Assembly: GCF_036670015.1 (NCBI RefSeq)
Contig: NZ_CP137636.1
Location: 1,962,501 to 2,026,500 of the forward strand
Length of the DNA: 64,000 nucleotides
Reading direction: 5' to 3'
DNA from: Niallia sp. XMNu-256
GTDB lineage: Bacteria > Bacillota > Bacilli > Bacillales > Cytobacillaceae
Position numbers and translations under genes: made by a program. The notes under the pieces are model-generated. The model was given only the letters and a program-made list of their open reading frames with translations. It was not told the DNA's origin and did no database searches. Shown here piece after piece: positions 1-8,267 of the stretch. The first letter of the stretch is position 1, and every line of letters begins with the position of its first letter.

Positions 1-510
1 ATTGAACCATATCTTGAGGATGTATTGGATTATCTCTCAACCCAATTTCCGAAAGTAGTTTTTTATGCCGGAGTGAGCAAACAAACAAATCAAATCGGCA
101 GGGCAAATGATAGTTATAATGAAGCATTTACTGCCTTACGAATGGCGACAATGAATCATCGCATCATGAAGTTTGATTCACTTGGTATGGTGGGTCCCTT
201 AATTAATCAAAATAATAAACAAGACATTCGGCTCGTAGCATCAAATTTGCTTGGTGAACTCATTGATCCGTTAACGAATAAAAAACTAGAATTATTGAAA
301 ACATTGTATCTATTTCTTGCAAATGGAGGCAATCTGGAACAAACCGCAAATGAAAATGCCTTATCACTCAGCGGATTACGGTACCGAATTTCGAAAATAG
401 AAGAGTTTCTGGGACACAATCTTAGAGACCCATTTTATAACTACCAGATTTATTTAGCGCTGCAGTCATTAATTTTGATCGGTGATTTAGATTTGGATAA
501 AACTGAATAG
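1..510 (+). CDS. PucR/CdaR-family transcriptional regulator, C-terminal part
   Basis: The reading frame is open from the first base, so the gene starts left of the window and only the last ~169 residues are seen. The C-terminal ~70 residues (from LELLKTLYLFLANGGNLEQT) form the PucR-type helix-turn-helix domain. Members of this family are effector-dependent activators of catabolic genes. A hairpin terminator follows at 528-553. Its position just before the aromatic-degradation genes, on the same strand, suggests it controls them; that is inference from context. Confidence 0.85.
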   Translation: MEPYLEDVLDYLSTQFPKVVFYAGVSKQTNQIGRANDSYNEAFTALRMATMNHRIMKFDSLGMVGPLINQNNKQDIRLVASNLLGELIDPLTNKKLELLKTLYLFLANGGNLEQTANENALSLSGLRYRISKIEEFLGHNLRDPFYNYQIYLALQSLILIGDLDLDKTE

Positions 511-527
511 ATGTATAGAATTCTGTC

Positions 528-553
528 AAAGCCCTCATGCAAAGGGCTTTTTT
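528..553 (+). terminator. Intrinsic terminator after the PucR-type regulator
   Basis: AAAGCCCT and AAGGGCTT form a stem around CATGCA, and the stem is followed by six T. It lies 18 bases after the regulator stop codon and separates it from the tautomerase transcript. Confidence 0.8.
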
Positions 554-698
554 GCGTTAAAAAAAGTTTATACCAGTTTCGACGATTCCTTCTTGTTTTA
601 TCGATCAATCTGAAGGAAGAAGCGGGAAAAATGACCTAATCTGATGAAAACTAGCAGATACCTTCTAAAAAACAAAAATTTTTAGAATATTCATGTTA

Positions 699-727
699 TT
701 GTGCGAATTGGTTAAAATTTGTAATAT
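699..727 (+). promoter_or_regulatory. Candidate sigma-A promoter for the catabolic block
   Basis: TTGTGC (699-704), a 17-base spacer and TAATAT (722-727) resemble a sigma-A promoter. It lies ~150 bases before the tautomerase start. The -35 match is weak, and an activator could compensate. Confidence 0.4.
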
Positions 728-827
728 AAAGATAAGAATTCAACTTCTACATAAATAAAATTCAAATAATTCAATTAAAGAGTGACCGATGCTAATCAAC
801 TATTTTTCTATTATTTGAATGTAGAAA

Positions 828-841
828 TGAAAACGTTTTTA
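828..841 (+). promoter_or_regulatory. cre-like site (CcpA) before the tautomerase gene
   Basis: TGAAAACGTTTTTA matches the cre consensus TGWAANCGNTNWCA at 13 of 14 positions. It lies downstream of the candidate promoter and ~35 bases before the tautomerase start, a position where CcpA would block transcription. Catabolite repression of an aromatic pathway is expected, but binding is inferred. Confidence 0.55.
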
Positions 842-877
842 TTCGTTTTCAGTAAAAGAGTGAAAGGAGTCTCGATC

Positions 878-1090
878 ATGCCATTTATCCAAATCAATAT
901 AGTAGAAGGGCGTTCGCCCGAGAAAAAGGAAAAATTAATTGCAGAAGTATCTGAGTTAGTATCAGATGTGTTAGAGGCACCGCTTGAAAGTGTTCGTGTC
1001 ATGATACAGGAAATGCAACCAGAACATTGGGGAATTGCTGGAGAATCCGTGAAGAAAAAACGCTCTCAGGCCAATCAAACGATAAAGTGA
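878..1090 (+). CDS. 4-oxalocrotonate tautomerase-family enzyme
   Basis: A 70-residue protein starting MPFIQINIVEGRS. After removal of Met, Pro becomes the N-terminal catalytic base, as in 4-oxalocrotonate tautomerase, which isomerises 2-hydroxymuconate to 2-oxo-3-hexenedioate in the meta-cleavage pathway. The start at 878 is set by the conserved Met-Pro and by an AAAGGAG ribosome site 8 bases upstream; a longer in-frame start exists at 782 but lacks these. Length fits the family (about 62-70 residues). It leads a run of plus-strand genes that ends with catechol 2,3-dioxygenase. Confidence 0.9.
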   Translation: MPFIQINIVEGRSPEKKEKLIAEVSELVSDVLEAPLESVRVMIQEMQPEHWGIAGESVKKKRSQANQTIK

Positions 1091-1242
1091 AACTTCCATC
1101 AGTGGGGGATTTCTTTCACCCCCCCACTGATGGTTAGTTGAACCAATCGGAGCTTTTACGGGCAGTTGATCCCCCGCCTATCTTCTTTTATTATACTTAG
1201 AATTTTGTGGTGGAGGTCTTACTGCCCATTAAGCCTGATAAA
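1090..1242. repeat. Palindrome-ended dispersed repeat, copy A (inverted relative to copy B)
   Basis: A perfect-type hairpin (CCATCAGTGGGGG ... CCCCCACTGATGG, 1097-1133) is followed by a segment whose reverse complement aligns with 28815-29009 and 42791-42960. Shared blocks include ATCAGGCTTAA, GATAGGTGGGGATCAACTGCCC (one G more in this copy) and a terminal GATGGAAGTTT. It has no coding capacity and sits between the tautomerase and methylcitrate synthase genes. Confidence 0.7.
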
Positions 1243-1293
1243 CTCGTGAAATACATTTAAATTAATAGATTGATATGAAATGGAGGAAACAAG

Positions 1294-2412
1294 ATGACTC
1301 AAGTTGAAAACTTTTTCCCTGGTTTAGATGGAGTGATTGCTTCAGAAACAAAGATCTCTTTCCTAGATACGGTACAAGGGCAAATTGTGATGAAGGGCTA
1401 TGACTTAATAGAATTGTCGAAACAATATCGCTACCTTGACATTGTTCATTTATTGCTAGAGGACAAACTTCCGAATCAAGAGGAGAAAAGGAAATTAGAA
1501 AATAAGCTGAAAAGCTACTATAAAGTGCAAGAAGCCATCTATGAAGTTTTTAAACTGCTGCCGAAACAGACACATCCAATGGACGCCCTTCGAACAGGGA
1601 TCTCCTTTATTTCAGGATATGATGATGATATTGACAATCGTGCGTTAGATGCAAATAAAGAACGGGCATACCGGTTGTTAGGAACAATCCCTAACATTGT
1701 GGCAAATAGTTATCGGATTCTCACCAACCAAGAGCTTGTCCAACCAGATCAAGAACTATCATACAGCGCTAATTTCTATTATATGATTACAGGTCAAAAA
1801 CCAACAGACCTCCAGGAGAAAATATTTGATCTGTCACTCGTTTTATACAGTGAACATGAAATGCCGAACTCTACATTTACATCAAGGGTAATCGCTTCAA
1901 CTCAGTCTGATCTGTATGGAGCCTTAACAGGAGCTGTAGCCTCTTTAAAAGGGAATTTGCATGGCGGTGCAAATGAAGCAGTCATGCATATGCTGCTAGA
2001 GGCAGAAACAGTGGAGGAGTTTGAAGCACTTTTAGAAACAAAACTATTAAACAAAGAAAAAATAATGGGCTTTGGACATCGTGTCTATATGAAGAAAATA
2101 GACCCGCGTGCGCTAATGATGAAAGAAGCGTTAAAAGAGTTAAGTGAAATAAAAGGGGACGACCTGTTACTGCGGATGTGTGAAGCGGGAGAAAGGTTAA
2201 TGGAAAGGGAAAAAGGTCTATATCCAAACTTAGATTATTATGCAGCACCTGTTTACTGGATGCTTGGAATTCCGATTCCCCTTTATACGCCGATCTTTTT
2301 CGGGTCGAGAACAGTCGGACTATGTGCACATGTAATTGAACAGCATGACAATAACCGTCTGTTCCGACCACGAGTTCATTATACGGGTGAACGTCACGCC
2401 GTAAGCAAGTAA
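1294..2412 (+). CDS. prpC: 2-methylcitrate synthase / citrate synthase family
   Basis: A 372-residue citrate-synthase-fold enzyme, the same length as Bacillus MmgD. It condenses propionyl-CoA with oxaloacetate to 2-methylcitrate, the first step of the methylcitrate cycle. The catalytic triad is visible: His223 in GNLHGGANEA, His262 in GFGHRVY and Asp314 in NLDYYAAP. A GGAGGA ribosome site lies 7 bases before ATG. The assignment as methylcitrate rather than citrate synthase rests on the following prpD and prpB genes; enzymes of this family often accept both acyl-CoAs. Confidence 0.92.
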   Translation: MTQVENFFPGLDGVIASETKISFLDTVQGQIVMKGYDLIELSKQYRYLDIVHLLLEDKLPNQEEKRKLENKLKSYYKVQEAIYEVFKLLPKQTHPMDALRTGISFISGYDDDIDNRALDANKERAYRLLGTIPNIVANSYRILTNQELVQPDQELSYSANFYYMITGQKPTDLQEKIFDLSLVLYSEHEMPNSTFTSRVIASTQSDLYGALTGAVASLKGNLHGGANEAVMHMLLEAETVEEFEALLETKLLNKEKIMGFGHRVYMKKIDPRALMMKEALKELSEIKGDDLLLRMCEAGERLMEREKGLYPNLDYYAAPVYWMLGIPIPLYTPIFFGSRTVGLCAHVIEQHDNNRLFRPRVHYTGERHAVSK

Positions 2413-2423
2413 AACCGCTCACC

Positions 2424-2457
2424 GTAACCTGAATATTCTGGCTGACATTCAGGTTAC
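2424..2457 (+). other. Intercistronic hairpin between prpC and prpD
   Basis: GTAACCTGAAT and ATTCAGGTTAC form an 11-base-pair perfect stem around a 12-base loop. No T run follows, so it is more likely an mRNA-stabilising or processing element than a terminator. Confidence 0.55.
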
Positions 2458-2497
2458 TCCTATCATAACAAATTCATAAGGAAAGGGAAGGATAATC

Positions 2498-3934
2498 ATG
2501 CTTAAAACAAACGAACTGAAGAAAACAGACCAATTACTAGAGGATATTGCAGATTATGTCATGAACAAAGAGATTCATAGTCAAGAAGCTTTTGACACGG
2601 CACACCATGTGCTGATTGATACGATTGGCTGTGGAATATTGGCTCTTAATTATCCGGAATGTACAAAATTATTAGGACCGGTTGTACCGGGCACGGTTGT
2701 TCCAAATGGCACAAAAGTACCAGGCACTTCCTATGTCCTTGATCCGATCAGGGGAGCGTTTAATATTGGTACGATGATTCGCTGGCTTGATTATAACGAT
2801 ACATGGCTTGCAGCTGAATGGGGACACCCATCCGATAACTTAGGCGGAATTTTAGCTGTGGCAGATTACATAAGCCGCGTCCGACTTTCAGAAGGAAAAG
2901 ATCCGTTAACAATGCAGACAGTCTTAGAAAGTATGATTAAAGCACATGAAATTCAAGGGGTACTGGCCTTAGAGAACAGCTTAAATCGTGTCGGTCTTGA
3001 TCATGTTCTGTTCGTCAAAATTGCCACAACAGCCGTTGTAGCAAAATTATTAGGAGGAACAAAAGAAGAAGTGATTAATGCATTATCCCATGCATGGATT
3101 GACAATAGCAGCTTGCGTACGTATCGACATGCACCAAATACAGGATCACGTAAATCATGGGCTGCAGGTGATGCCACAAGCCGCGGGGTTCAATTAGCGT
3201 TAACGGCCTTGAAAGGGGAAATGGGATATGCTACAGCACTGTCCGCACCAGGCTGGGGCTTCCAAGATGTCTTATTTAATAAACAGGAATTGAAGCTGGC
3301 ACGTCCGCTTGATTCTTATGTGATGGAAAATGTTCTCTTCAAAGTATCGTATCCAGCAGAATTCCATGCCCAAACGGCTGCGGAATGTGCAGTAGAGCTT
3401 CACCCACAAGTGAAGAACCGTCTAGATGAAATTGATAAGATTACGATTGCTACTCACGAATCGGCCATCCGAATTATTGATAAAGAAGGTCCGTTACACA
3501 ATCCTGCAGATCGTGATCACTGTCTACAATATATTACTGCGATTGGACTGCTCTTTGGAGACATTGTTGCTGACCATTATGAAGACGAAACGGCATCAGA
3601 TCCTCGTGTAGATCAGTTAAGAGATAAAATGATCGTCGTTGAAAATAAACAGTATAGCATTGATTATTTAGATCCAAATAAACGTTCAATTGCCAATGCG
3701 ATTCAAATTCACTTTAAAGATGGTACTCAAACAGAAGTAGTGGAATGTGAGTATCCATTAGGACATCGTTTCCGTCGTGATGAAGCGATTCCACAAGTGA
3801 TTAAAAAGTTTTCAGCTAATATTGAAACTCATTACTCACAAAAACAAATTAAAAACATTGAAGAGGTGTGCCTAAACGCCGATCGTTTAACAAATATGTC
3901 TGTCAATGAATTTATGGATTTATTATCCATTTAG
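2498..3934 (+). CDS. prpD: 2-methylcitrate dehydratase (MmgE/PrpD family)
   Basis: A 478-residue MmgE/PrpD-family protein, the normal length, that dehydrates 2-methylcitrate toward 2-methylaconitate. Family landmarks include the N-terminal helical segment with [10 protein letters not shown], the [21 protein letters not shown] block and [19 protein letters not shown]. The ribosome site is GGAAGGA before ATG 2498. It lies between prpC and prpB on the same strand, separated from prpB by only 12 bases, so the three genes form an operon. Confidence 0.94.
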   Translation: MLKTNELKKTDQLLEDIADYVMNKEIHSQEAFDTAHHVLIDTIGCGILALNYPECTKLLGPVVPGTVVPNGTKVPGTSYVLDPIRGAFNIGTMIRWLDYNDTWLAAEWGHPSDNLGGILAVADYISRVRLSEGKDPLTMQTVLESMIKAHEIQGVLALENSLNRVGLDHVLFVKIATTAVVAKLLGGTKEEVINALSHAWIDNSSLRTYRHAPNTGSRKSWAAGDATSRGVQLALTALKGEMGYATALSAPGWGFQDVLFNKQELKLARPLDSYVMENVLFKVSYPAEFHAQTAAECAVELHPQVKNRLDEIDKITIATHESAIRIIDKEGPLHNPADRDHCLQYITAIGLLFGDIVADHYEDETASDPRVDQLRDKMIVVENKQYSIDYLDPNKRSIANAIQIHFKDGTQTEVVECEYPLGHRFRRDEAIPQVIKKFSANIETHYSQKQIKNIEEVCLNADRLTNMSVNEFMDLLSI

Positions 3935-3946
3935 GGGGGAAGGGAA

Positions 3947-4855
3947 ATGGCTTGGATTGTAGATCAACCTTCATCACAAGCAGAATTAGCTGCTAGATTT
4001 AAAGAGTTCATGAATGAGCCTGAAATTTTGCAAATTCCAGGTGCACATGATGCAATGGCTGGCCTTGTTGCCAAACAAGCTGGATTTTCAGCGCTCTATC
4101 TGTCAGGTGCTGCTTATACCGCAAGCATGGGCTTACCGGATTTAGGAATTGTTACTTCAGCCGAAGTCGCACAAAGAGCGAAAGAAATCATTCGTGCAAC
4201 TGACCTGCCCCTATTAGTGGATATTGATACTGGGTTTGGAGGCGTTTTGAATGTCGCCCGAACAGCTCGGGAAATGTGGGAAGCGGATGTTGCTGCTGTT
4301 CAACTTGAAGACCAGCAGCTTCCGAAAAAATGCGGTCATTTAAACGGAAAAAAACTCGTTACTACAGAAGAAATGGTACAAAAAATTAAAGCAATTAAAA
4401 AAGTAGCTCCAACCTTGGTGATTGTTGCTCGCACAGATGCGCGTGCAGTCGAAAGTTTAGAATCAGCGATTGGGCGTGCAAAAGCATACGTGGAAGCAGG
4501 AGCTGATGCTATTTTCCCTGAAGCCCTTCAGTCAGAAGAAGAATTTCGCTTGCTTGCTCAATCAATTTCAGTGCCGTTACTGGCAAATATGACAGAGTTC
4601 GGAAAAACGCCTTATTACTCGGCGGCTCAATTTGCAGACATGGGCTACCAAATGGTGATTTACCCTGTAACCTCTTTACGGGTAGCCGCCAAAGCATATG
4701 AACGAATTTTTGGAATCATTAAGGAACAAGGATCCCAGAAGGATGGCTTGGACGATATGCAGACAAGAAGTGAATTGTACGAGACCATCTCCTATTACGA
4801 ATTTGAGGAATTGGATCAAGAGATATCGAAAACATTGTTGTCAAAAGGACAATAA
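3947..4855 (+). CDS. prpB: 2-methylisocitrate lyase (PrpB family)
   Basis: A 302-residue isocitrate-lyase-superfamily enzyme that splits 2-methylisocitrate into pyruvate and succinate. The signature KKCGH with catalytic Cys129 is present in QLEDQQLPKKCGHLNGK, and the metal-binding aspartates are in VDIDTGFGG (Asp92 and Asp94). Its Bacillus relative is MmgF/YqiQ. A GGGGGAAGGG ribosome site directly precedes ATG, and the gene is tightly spaced after prpD. Confidence 0.94.
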   Translation: MAWIVDQPSSQAELAARFKEFMNEPEILQIPGAHDAMAGLVAKQAGFSALYLSGAAYTASMGLPDLGIVTSAEVAQRAKEIIRATDLPLLVDIDTGFGGVLNVARTAREMWEADVAAVQLEDQQLPKKCGHLNGKKLVTTEEMVQKIKAIKKVAPTLVIVARTDARAVESLESAIGRAKAYVEAGADAIFPEALQSEEEFRLLAQSISVPLLANMTEFGKTPYYSAAQFADMGYQMVIYPVTSLRVAAKAYERIFGIIKEQGSQKDGLDDMQTRSELYETISYYEFEELDQEISKTLLSKGQ

Positions 4856-4856
4856 G

Positions 4857-4904
4857 ATGAAACTTCATCAGTGGGGGATGGTCATCCCCTGCTGGTGAAA
4901 ACTT
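4857..4904. repeat. Palindrome-ended repeat, hairpin-only copy D
   Basis: CATCAGTGGGGGATG pairs imperfectly with CATCCCCTGCTGGTG. It matches only the terminal hairpin of copy A at 1097-1133 and follows prpB directly. It may act as a weak transcription or mRNA-stability element within the catabolic run. Confidence 0.5.
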
Positions 4905-4959
4905 CTTTAAAACTTAAATGCGCCAAGGCGAATTTGATACGTAATAAGGAGGATAATGA

Positions 4960-6081
4960 ATGGCAAACAAACCTACTTTCAAAAAGAATTTAAGGGATCA
5001 GCCGTGGGATTTTAAAACGAAGAATGAATATGAAGAAGTGACGGTCAGACAACAGCCATATGTTCATATGCAATATCGGCATGTTTATGATGGGAAAGAC
5101 TTTGATATTTATGATCCACGTTACACAAGATTAAAATCTTCTGATTGGGAAGCTTTCCGAGATCCAAAGAAGTTTTGGTATACGACTTATGTCAATAATA
5201 GAAAGAAACTAGCAGAAGAAATTGAAAACGGATTCAACTATGCGGATCAGCTTGGGATTATTAAAAATCTATCACCACAATGGGCCGATGCCCTTAGGGA
5301 CCTTTACACCCCTCTTCGTCATTTAGAATATGGCGAGAACGTCCAAATGCAATATGTAATCCGCTATGCATTAGGTTCGGCCATTGAGCAATGTGCAACC
5401 TACCAAGCGTATGACAAAACAGGAAGAGCCCAGTGGATCTCGCAATGGGCGATGAATATGCAGGAACATCATGGTGACTTTCTTGATCATGGGAAACAAG
5501 TCTTATTAAATGAGCCAGCCTTTCAGCCATTACGAAGCTATGTGGAAGAGATTCTCGTAACAGAAGACTGGGCTGAAGTGCTTGTTGCTGAAAATTTAAC
5601 ATTTGATCTTTTACTAGGAAACTTAATATATCGTGAATTTAATCAAGAAGCGGTCAAACGTGGAGACACCCATCTATCAATGTTAAACTTTGTGATTACA
5701 AAACAATTGGATTGGCATCGAGATTGGGCTTTCGCTCTCTTTAAATTATTGGCGCAAGATCAAGCAGAAAGCCGCTGGGATTATTTAAAGGCTTTAGGTT
5801 ATGAGGAGTGGGAGGGCGACTACCGTTGGGGTAGAACGTTAAGTGACCCAAGAGAAACACCGGAGGAAACTCTTTCAAATGCAGAAATTATTCAGGAATG
5901 GGTAGAGAAATGGTACCCGAAGGCCTTTGAAGCTGTTCTTGCCTTAGCGCCATTATTTGAAAAACATGGAATCGAAATGAACTTACCAGCAACATTGAAA
6001 AAGATTGAAGAGGAAGCGATTATTCCAATTTATAAGAAAAATAAACTGCCTTTTAAACCTTATGAAATCGCCTATAACTAG
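4960..6081 (+). CDS. Phenol hydroxylase-type di-iron monooxygenase, beta (small hydroxylase) subunit, DmpL-like
   Basis: A 373-residue protein of the non-catalytic beta subunit family of soluble di-iron monooxygenases (DmpL, phenol hydroxylase P1). Landmarks are RYTRLKSSDWEAFRDPKKFWY near the N terminus and the LRHLEYGENVQMQYVIRYALGSA core. It has the ferritin-like fold but lacks the iron-ligand motifs found in the alpha subunit. It opens the five-gene L-M-N-O-P set, in the same order as the Pseudomonas dmp genes. GGAGGA precedes ATG 4960 by ~7 bases. Substrate could include alkyl phenols; phenol is inferred from the adjacent catechol dioxygenase. Confidence 0.88.
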   Translation: MANKPTFKKNLRDQPWDFKTKNEYEEVTVRQQPYVHMQYRHVYDGKDFDIYDPRYTRLKSSDWEAFRDPKKFWYTTYVNNRKKLAEEIENGFNYADQLGIIKNLSPQWADALRDLYTPLRHLEYGENVQMQYVIRYALGSAIEQCATYQAYDKTGRAQWISQWAMNMQEHHGDFLDHGKQVLLNEPAFQPLRSYVEEILVTEDWAEVLVAENLTFDLLLGNLIYREFNQEAVKRGDTHLSMLNFVITKQLDWHRDWAFALFKLLAQDQAESRWDYLKALGYEEWEGDYRWGRTLSDPRETPEETLSNAEIIQEWVEKWYPKAFEAVLALAPLFEKHGIEMNLPATLKKIEEEAIIPIYKKNKLPFKPYEIAYN

Positions 6082-6093
6082 AAGAGAGGATGG

Positions 6094-6390
6094 ATGAAGA
6101 TGTCAGAACAACAAGCCTATGTTGGGATGGATTTAGATACGAGTGGAGGAAGTCTCGTCCATGCGATTATCCAAGCGGTTCAAGAAGATAATGAAGGGGT
6201 CGTTGTAGAAGATTACATGGTGTATAAAAAGGTGAAAGCTCCTGGGAAAATGATTTTAAATCGTGAAACCGTCGAAGAACATCTTGGAGCAGACTTTGAT
6301 ATGGATCAAGTGCATATCGTCATGTCCTCTTGTTTCGGTTTTATTACAGATTGGGATGAAGAACAGTTAACGATCGAGTGGGAAGAATAA
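6094..6390 (+). CDS. Monooxygenase effector/coupling protein, DmpM/MmoB family
   Basis: A 98-residue protein of the cofactor-less effector family (MmoB/DmpM) that binds the hydroxylase and promotes its turnover. Features typical of the family are the N-terminal AYVGMDLDTSGGSL segment and the C-terminal FGFITDWDEEQLTIEW. It sits between the beta and alpha hydroxylase genes, as in dmp operons, with gaps of only 12-13 bases on each side. The start could be ATG 6094 or ATG 6100 three bases pairs of codons later; GAGAGGA lies before both. Confidence 0.88.
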   Translation: MKMSEQQAYVGMDLDTSGGSLVHAIIQAVQEDNEGVVVEDYMVYKKVKAPGKMILNRETVEEHLGADFDMDQVHIVMSSCFGFITDWDEEQLTIEWEE

Positions 6391-6403
6391 GGAGGAATGT
6401 TTA

Positions 6404-7906
6404 GTGTCTAAAATGGGCTTAAAAGAAAAATATCATGCTATGACAAGGGACTTAATGTGGGAACCAAAGGATTTTGATATAGATAAAGTCTATCCATTAA
6501 TTGAAAAGGAAGGCATTATTCTCAAAGATCCAAGTAGATGGGAAGACCCATTCCGGATGGCGTATAACCAATATGTTAAAATACAATCGGAAAAAGATGG
6601 AATTTATCATGCGGTTCGCAATGCGTTTGAAGCCAATGATGGTCATGCAAAGGTCGTGGATTCCCGCTGGTATGAAGGGGTAAAAGTTTTTGCGACAGCT
6701 GTACAACCTGCTGAATATGCTGCACATCGATTGATGGCCTATGTTGGCCGCAATATCCCTATCGAAGCGATCCGTTTTGCCACATTCAATCAGGCAATTG
6801 ATGAACTACGCCATGCTCAAATTGAAATTAAGCACTATGCTCATATGAGTAAACAAATTGACGGATTGCATAGTTTTTCAAGCACGTCACAAAATCTCTG
6901 GTTTAACACGGTGTCAAAGTCTTTCTTTGATGATGCGATGACAGCGGGTCCATTTGAAGCCTTAATTGCCATTTCTTTCTCATTTGAATATGTGTTTACG
7001 AATATTCTCTTTTTACCATTTGCTTCATCTGCTGGAGCGGTAGGGGATGACAACTTTGCTGCGGTCGGAAAAACAGTCCAATCAGATGAGTCCCGACACA
7101 TGGCACTTGGGATGTCTGCTTTAAAAATGCTGTTAGAAGAAGATGATCGAAACGTCCCACTCATCCAAGGCTGGATTGATAAATGGTATTGGAGAGCCTA
7201 CCGCATGTTTTCTGTCATTGCGACACTTGTAGACTATTATCCTCGCATTCGACCGATCTCATGGAAGCGGGCATTTGAAACTTATGTAGAGGAGCAAGTA
7301 TTTAATGGCTTGTTTAAGGATTTACGAAAGCACGGAATCCGCCTGCCAAAGTTTGCAGAAGACAGCATTAAAGAAAAAGAACATTATTCTCATGCGGTTA
7401 TGCGCATTTTAGATCAGTATAAACACGCCAACCTTTTTAGAGGATTCCAACTACAGCCGGATGATTATGAATGGTTATCCAATGAATATCCATTATTTAA
7501 TCAATATTATGAGCCATATTTCCGTAAAAATGATGATAATGTCTTTGCTCATCAAAGTCCAGGTATCCCGGCTATTTGTTCGGTTTGTCAAGTTCCTGCT
7601 GAGTTTCCGGATCCGGATAATCCTACACAATTATGGACGCAATATAGCGAGTATAATAACCGAACCTATTTAACTTGTTCGCCTGGATGTAAACATATTT
7701 TTGAAGAAGAACCATTTAAATATATGCAAATTTGGTACCCAGCGGAAGCTTATTTAAATGGAGAATTTGGCGAAGATCCTGTTGCCGGCTTATTCAAATA
7801 CTCTGGTCTATCACCACATGAAGCAGGCGAGCATTATTCATCCAATGAACATGCCCGTTGGTTGGAACATCGAAGGGAGCTCGGTTTAGATAAAAAGTAT
7901 TTCTAA
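6404..7906 (+). CDS. Phenol hydroxylase-type di-iron monooxygenase, catalytic alpha subunit, DmpN-like
   Basis: A 500-residue catalytic subunit. All six carboxylate-bridged di-iron ligands are visible: Glu104 (QPAEYAA), Glu134 and His137 (DELRH), Glu195 (SFEYVFT), Glu229 and His232 (DESRH). Length and spacing match DmpN. The C-terminal third has a cysteine-rich YHS-like segment (CSVCQVPAEF and YLTCSPGCKHIF), as in phenol and toluene monooxygenases. The start is GTG 6404, behind GGAGG at 6391. It hydroxylates the aromatic ring, with electrons from the reductase at 8268. Exact substrate range cannot be read from sequence. Confidence 0.93.
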   Translation: MSKMGLKEKYHAMTRDLMWEPKDFDIDKVYPLIEKEGIILKDPSRWEDPFRMAYNQYVKIQSEKDGIYHAVRNAFEANDGHAKVVDSRWYEGVKVFATAVQPAEYAAHRLMAYVGRNIPIEAIRFATFNQAIDELRHAQIEIKHYAHMSKQIDGLHSFSSTSQNLWFNTVSKSFFDDAMTAGPFEALIAISFSFEYVFTNILFLPFASSAGAVGDDNFAAVGKTVQSDESRHMALGMSALKMLLEEDDRNVPLIQGWIDKWYWRAYRMFSVIATLVDYYPRIRPISWKRAFETYVEEQVFNGLFKDLRKHGIRLPKFAEDSIKEKEHYSHAVMRILDQYKHANLFRGFQLQPDDYEWLSNEYPLFNQYYEPYFRKNDDNVFAHQSPGIPAICSVCQVPAEFPDPDNPTQLWTQYSEYNNRTYLTCSPGCKHIFEEEPFKYMQIWYPAEAYLNGEFGEDPVAGLFKYSGLSPHEAGEHYSSNEHARWLEHRRELGLDKKYF

Positions 7907-7917
7907 CAGAATGTGGA

Positions 7918-8214
7918 ATGGGGGTAAGAATGGTGGACTACCTAAAAGATAAAAATCATCTGATCGTCTGGCCAGTTTTGGCACCAGAAAGTGACAATGA
8001 ATTATCTACGAGTCATATTGGAATGAGAGCTCGTTATGATATGTTAGCTAGAGAATTGTTAGACGAATGCTTAGCCTTATATAAAGCGGATCAAAACAAG
8101 AACTATCGTTTCATTATAAAGCGAGAAGCAGGGGATATTAATATACCTTTAAATGTAACCGTTAAAGAAGCTGGGATGCGAAATGGCGATTATTTAAAAA
8201 TCGTCGCTGGGTGA
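7918..8214 (+). CDS. Phenol hydroxylase P4 subunit, DmpO-like
   Basis: A 98-residue protein in the position of DmpO, between alpha subunit and reductase. It shares the family's compact beta-grasp-like pattern with the C-terminal VTVKEAGMRNGDYLKIV. It is somewhat shorter than the ~119-residue Pseudomonas protein. A second Met at 7930 (MVDYLKDKNHLIVW) is a plausible start, with GGGGGTAAGA just upstream. The subunit is required for activity in the Pseudomonas system, but its precise role is less clear. Confidence 0.8.
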   Translation: MGVRMVDYLKDKNHLIVWPVLAPESDNELSTSHIGMRARYDMLARELLDECLALYKADQNKNYRFIIKREAGDINIPLNVTVKEAGMRNGDYLKIVAG

Positions 8215-8267
8215 AAGTAGCATGTTTCTTGTTCGGAAAAAATAATCCTAGAAGGGAGTAGAAGCAG

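Noticed and set aside
1982-2422. 146-codon open frame on the minus strand
   Set aside because: It lies antisense inside the intact methylcitrate synthase gene and has no family resemblance; it is a shadow.
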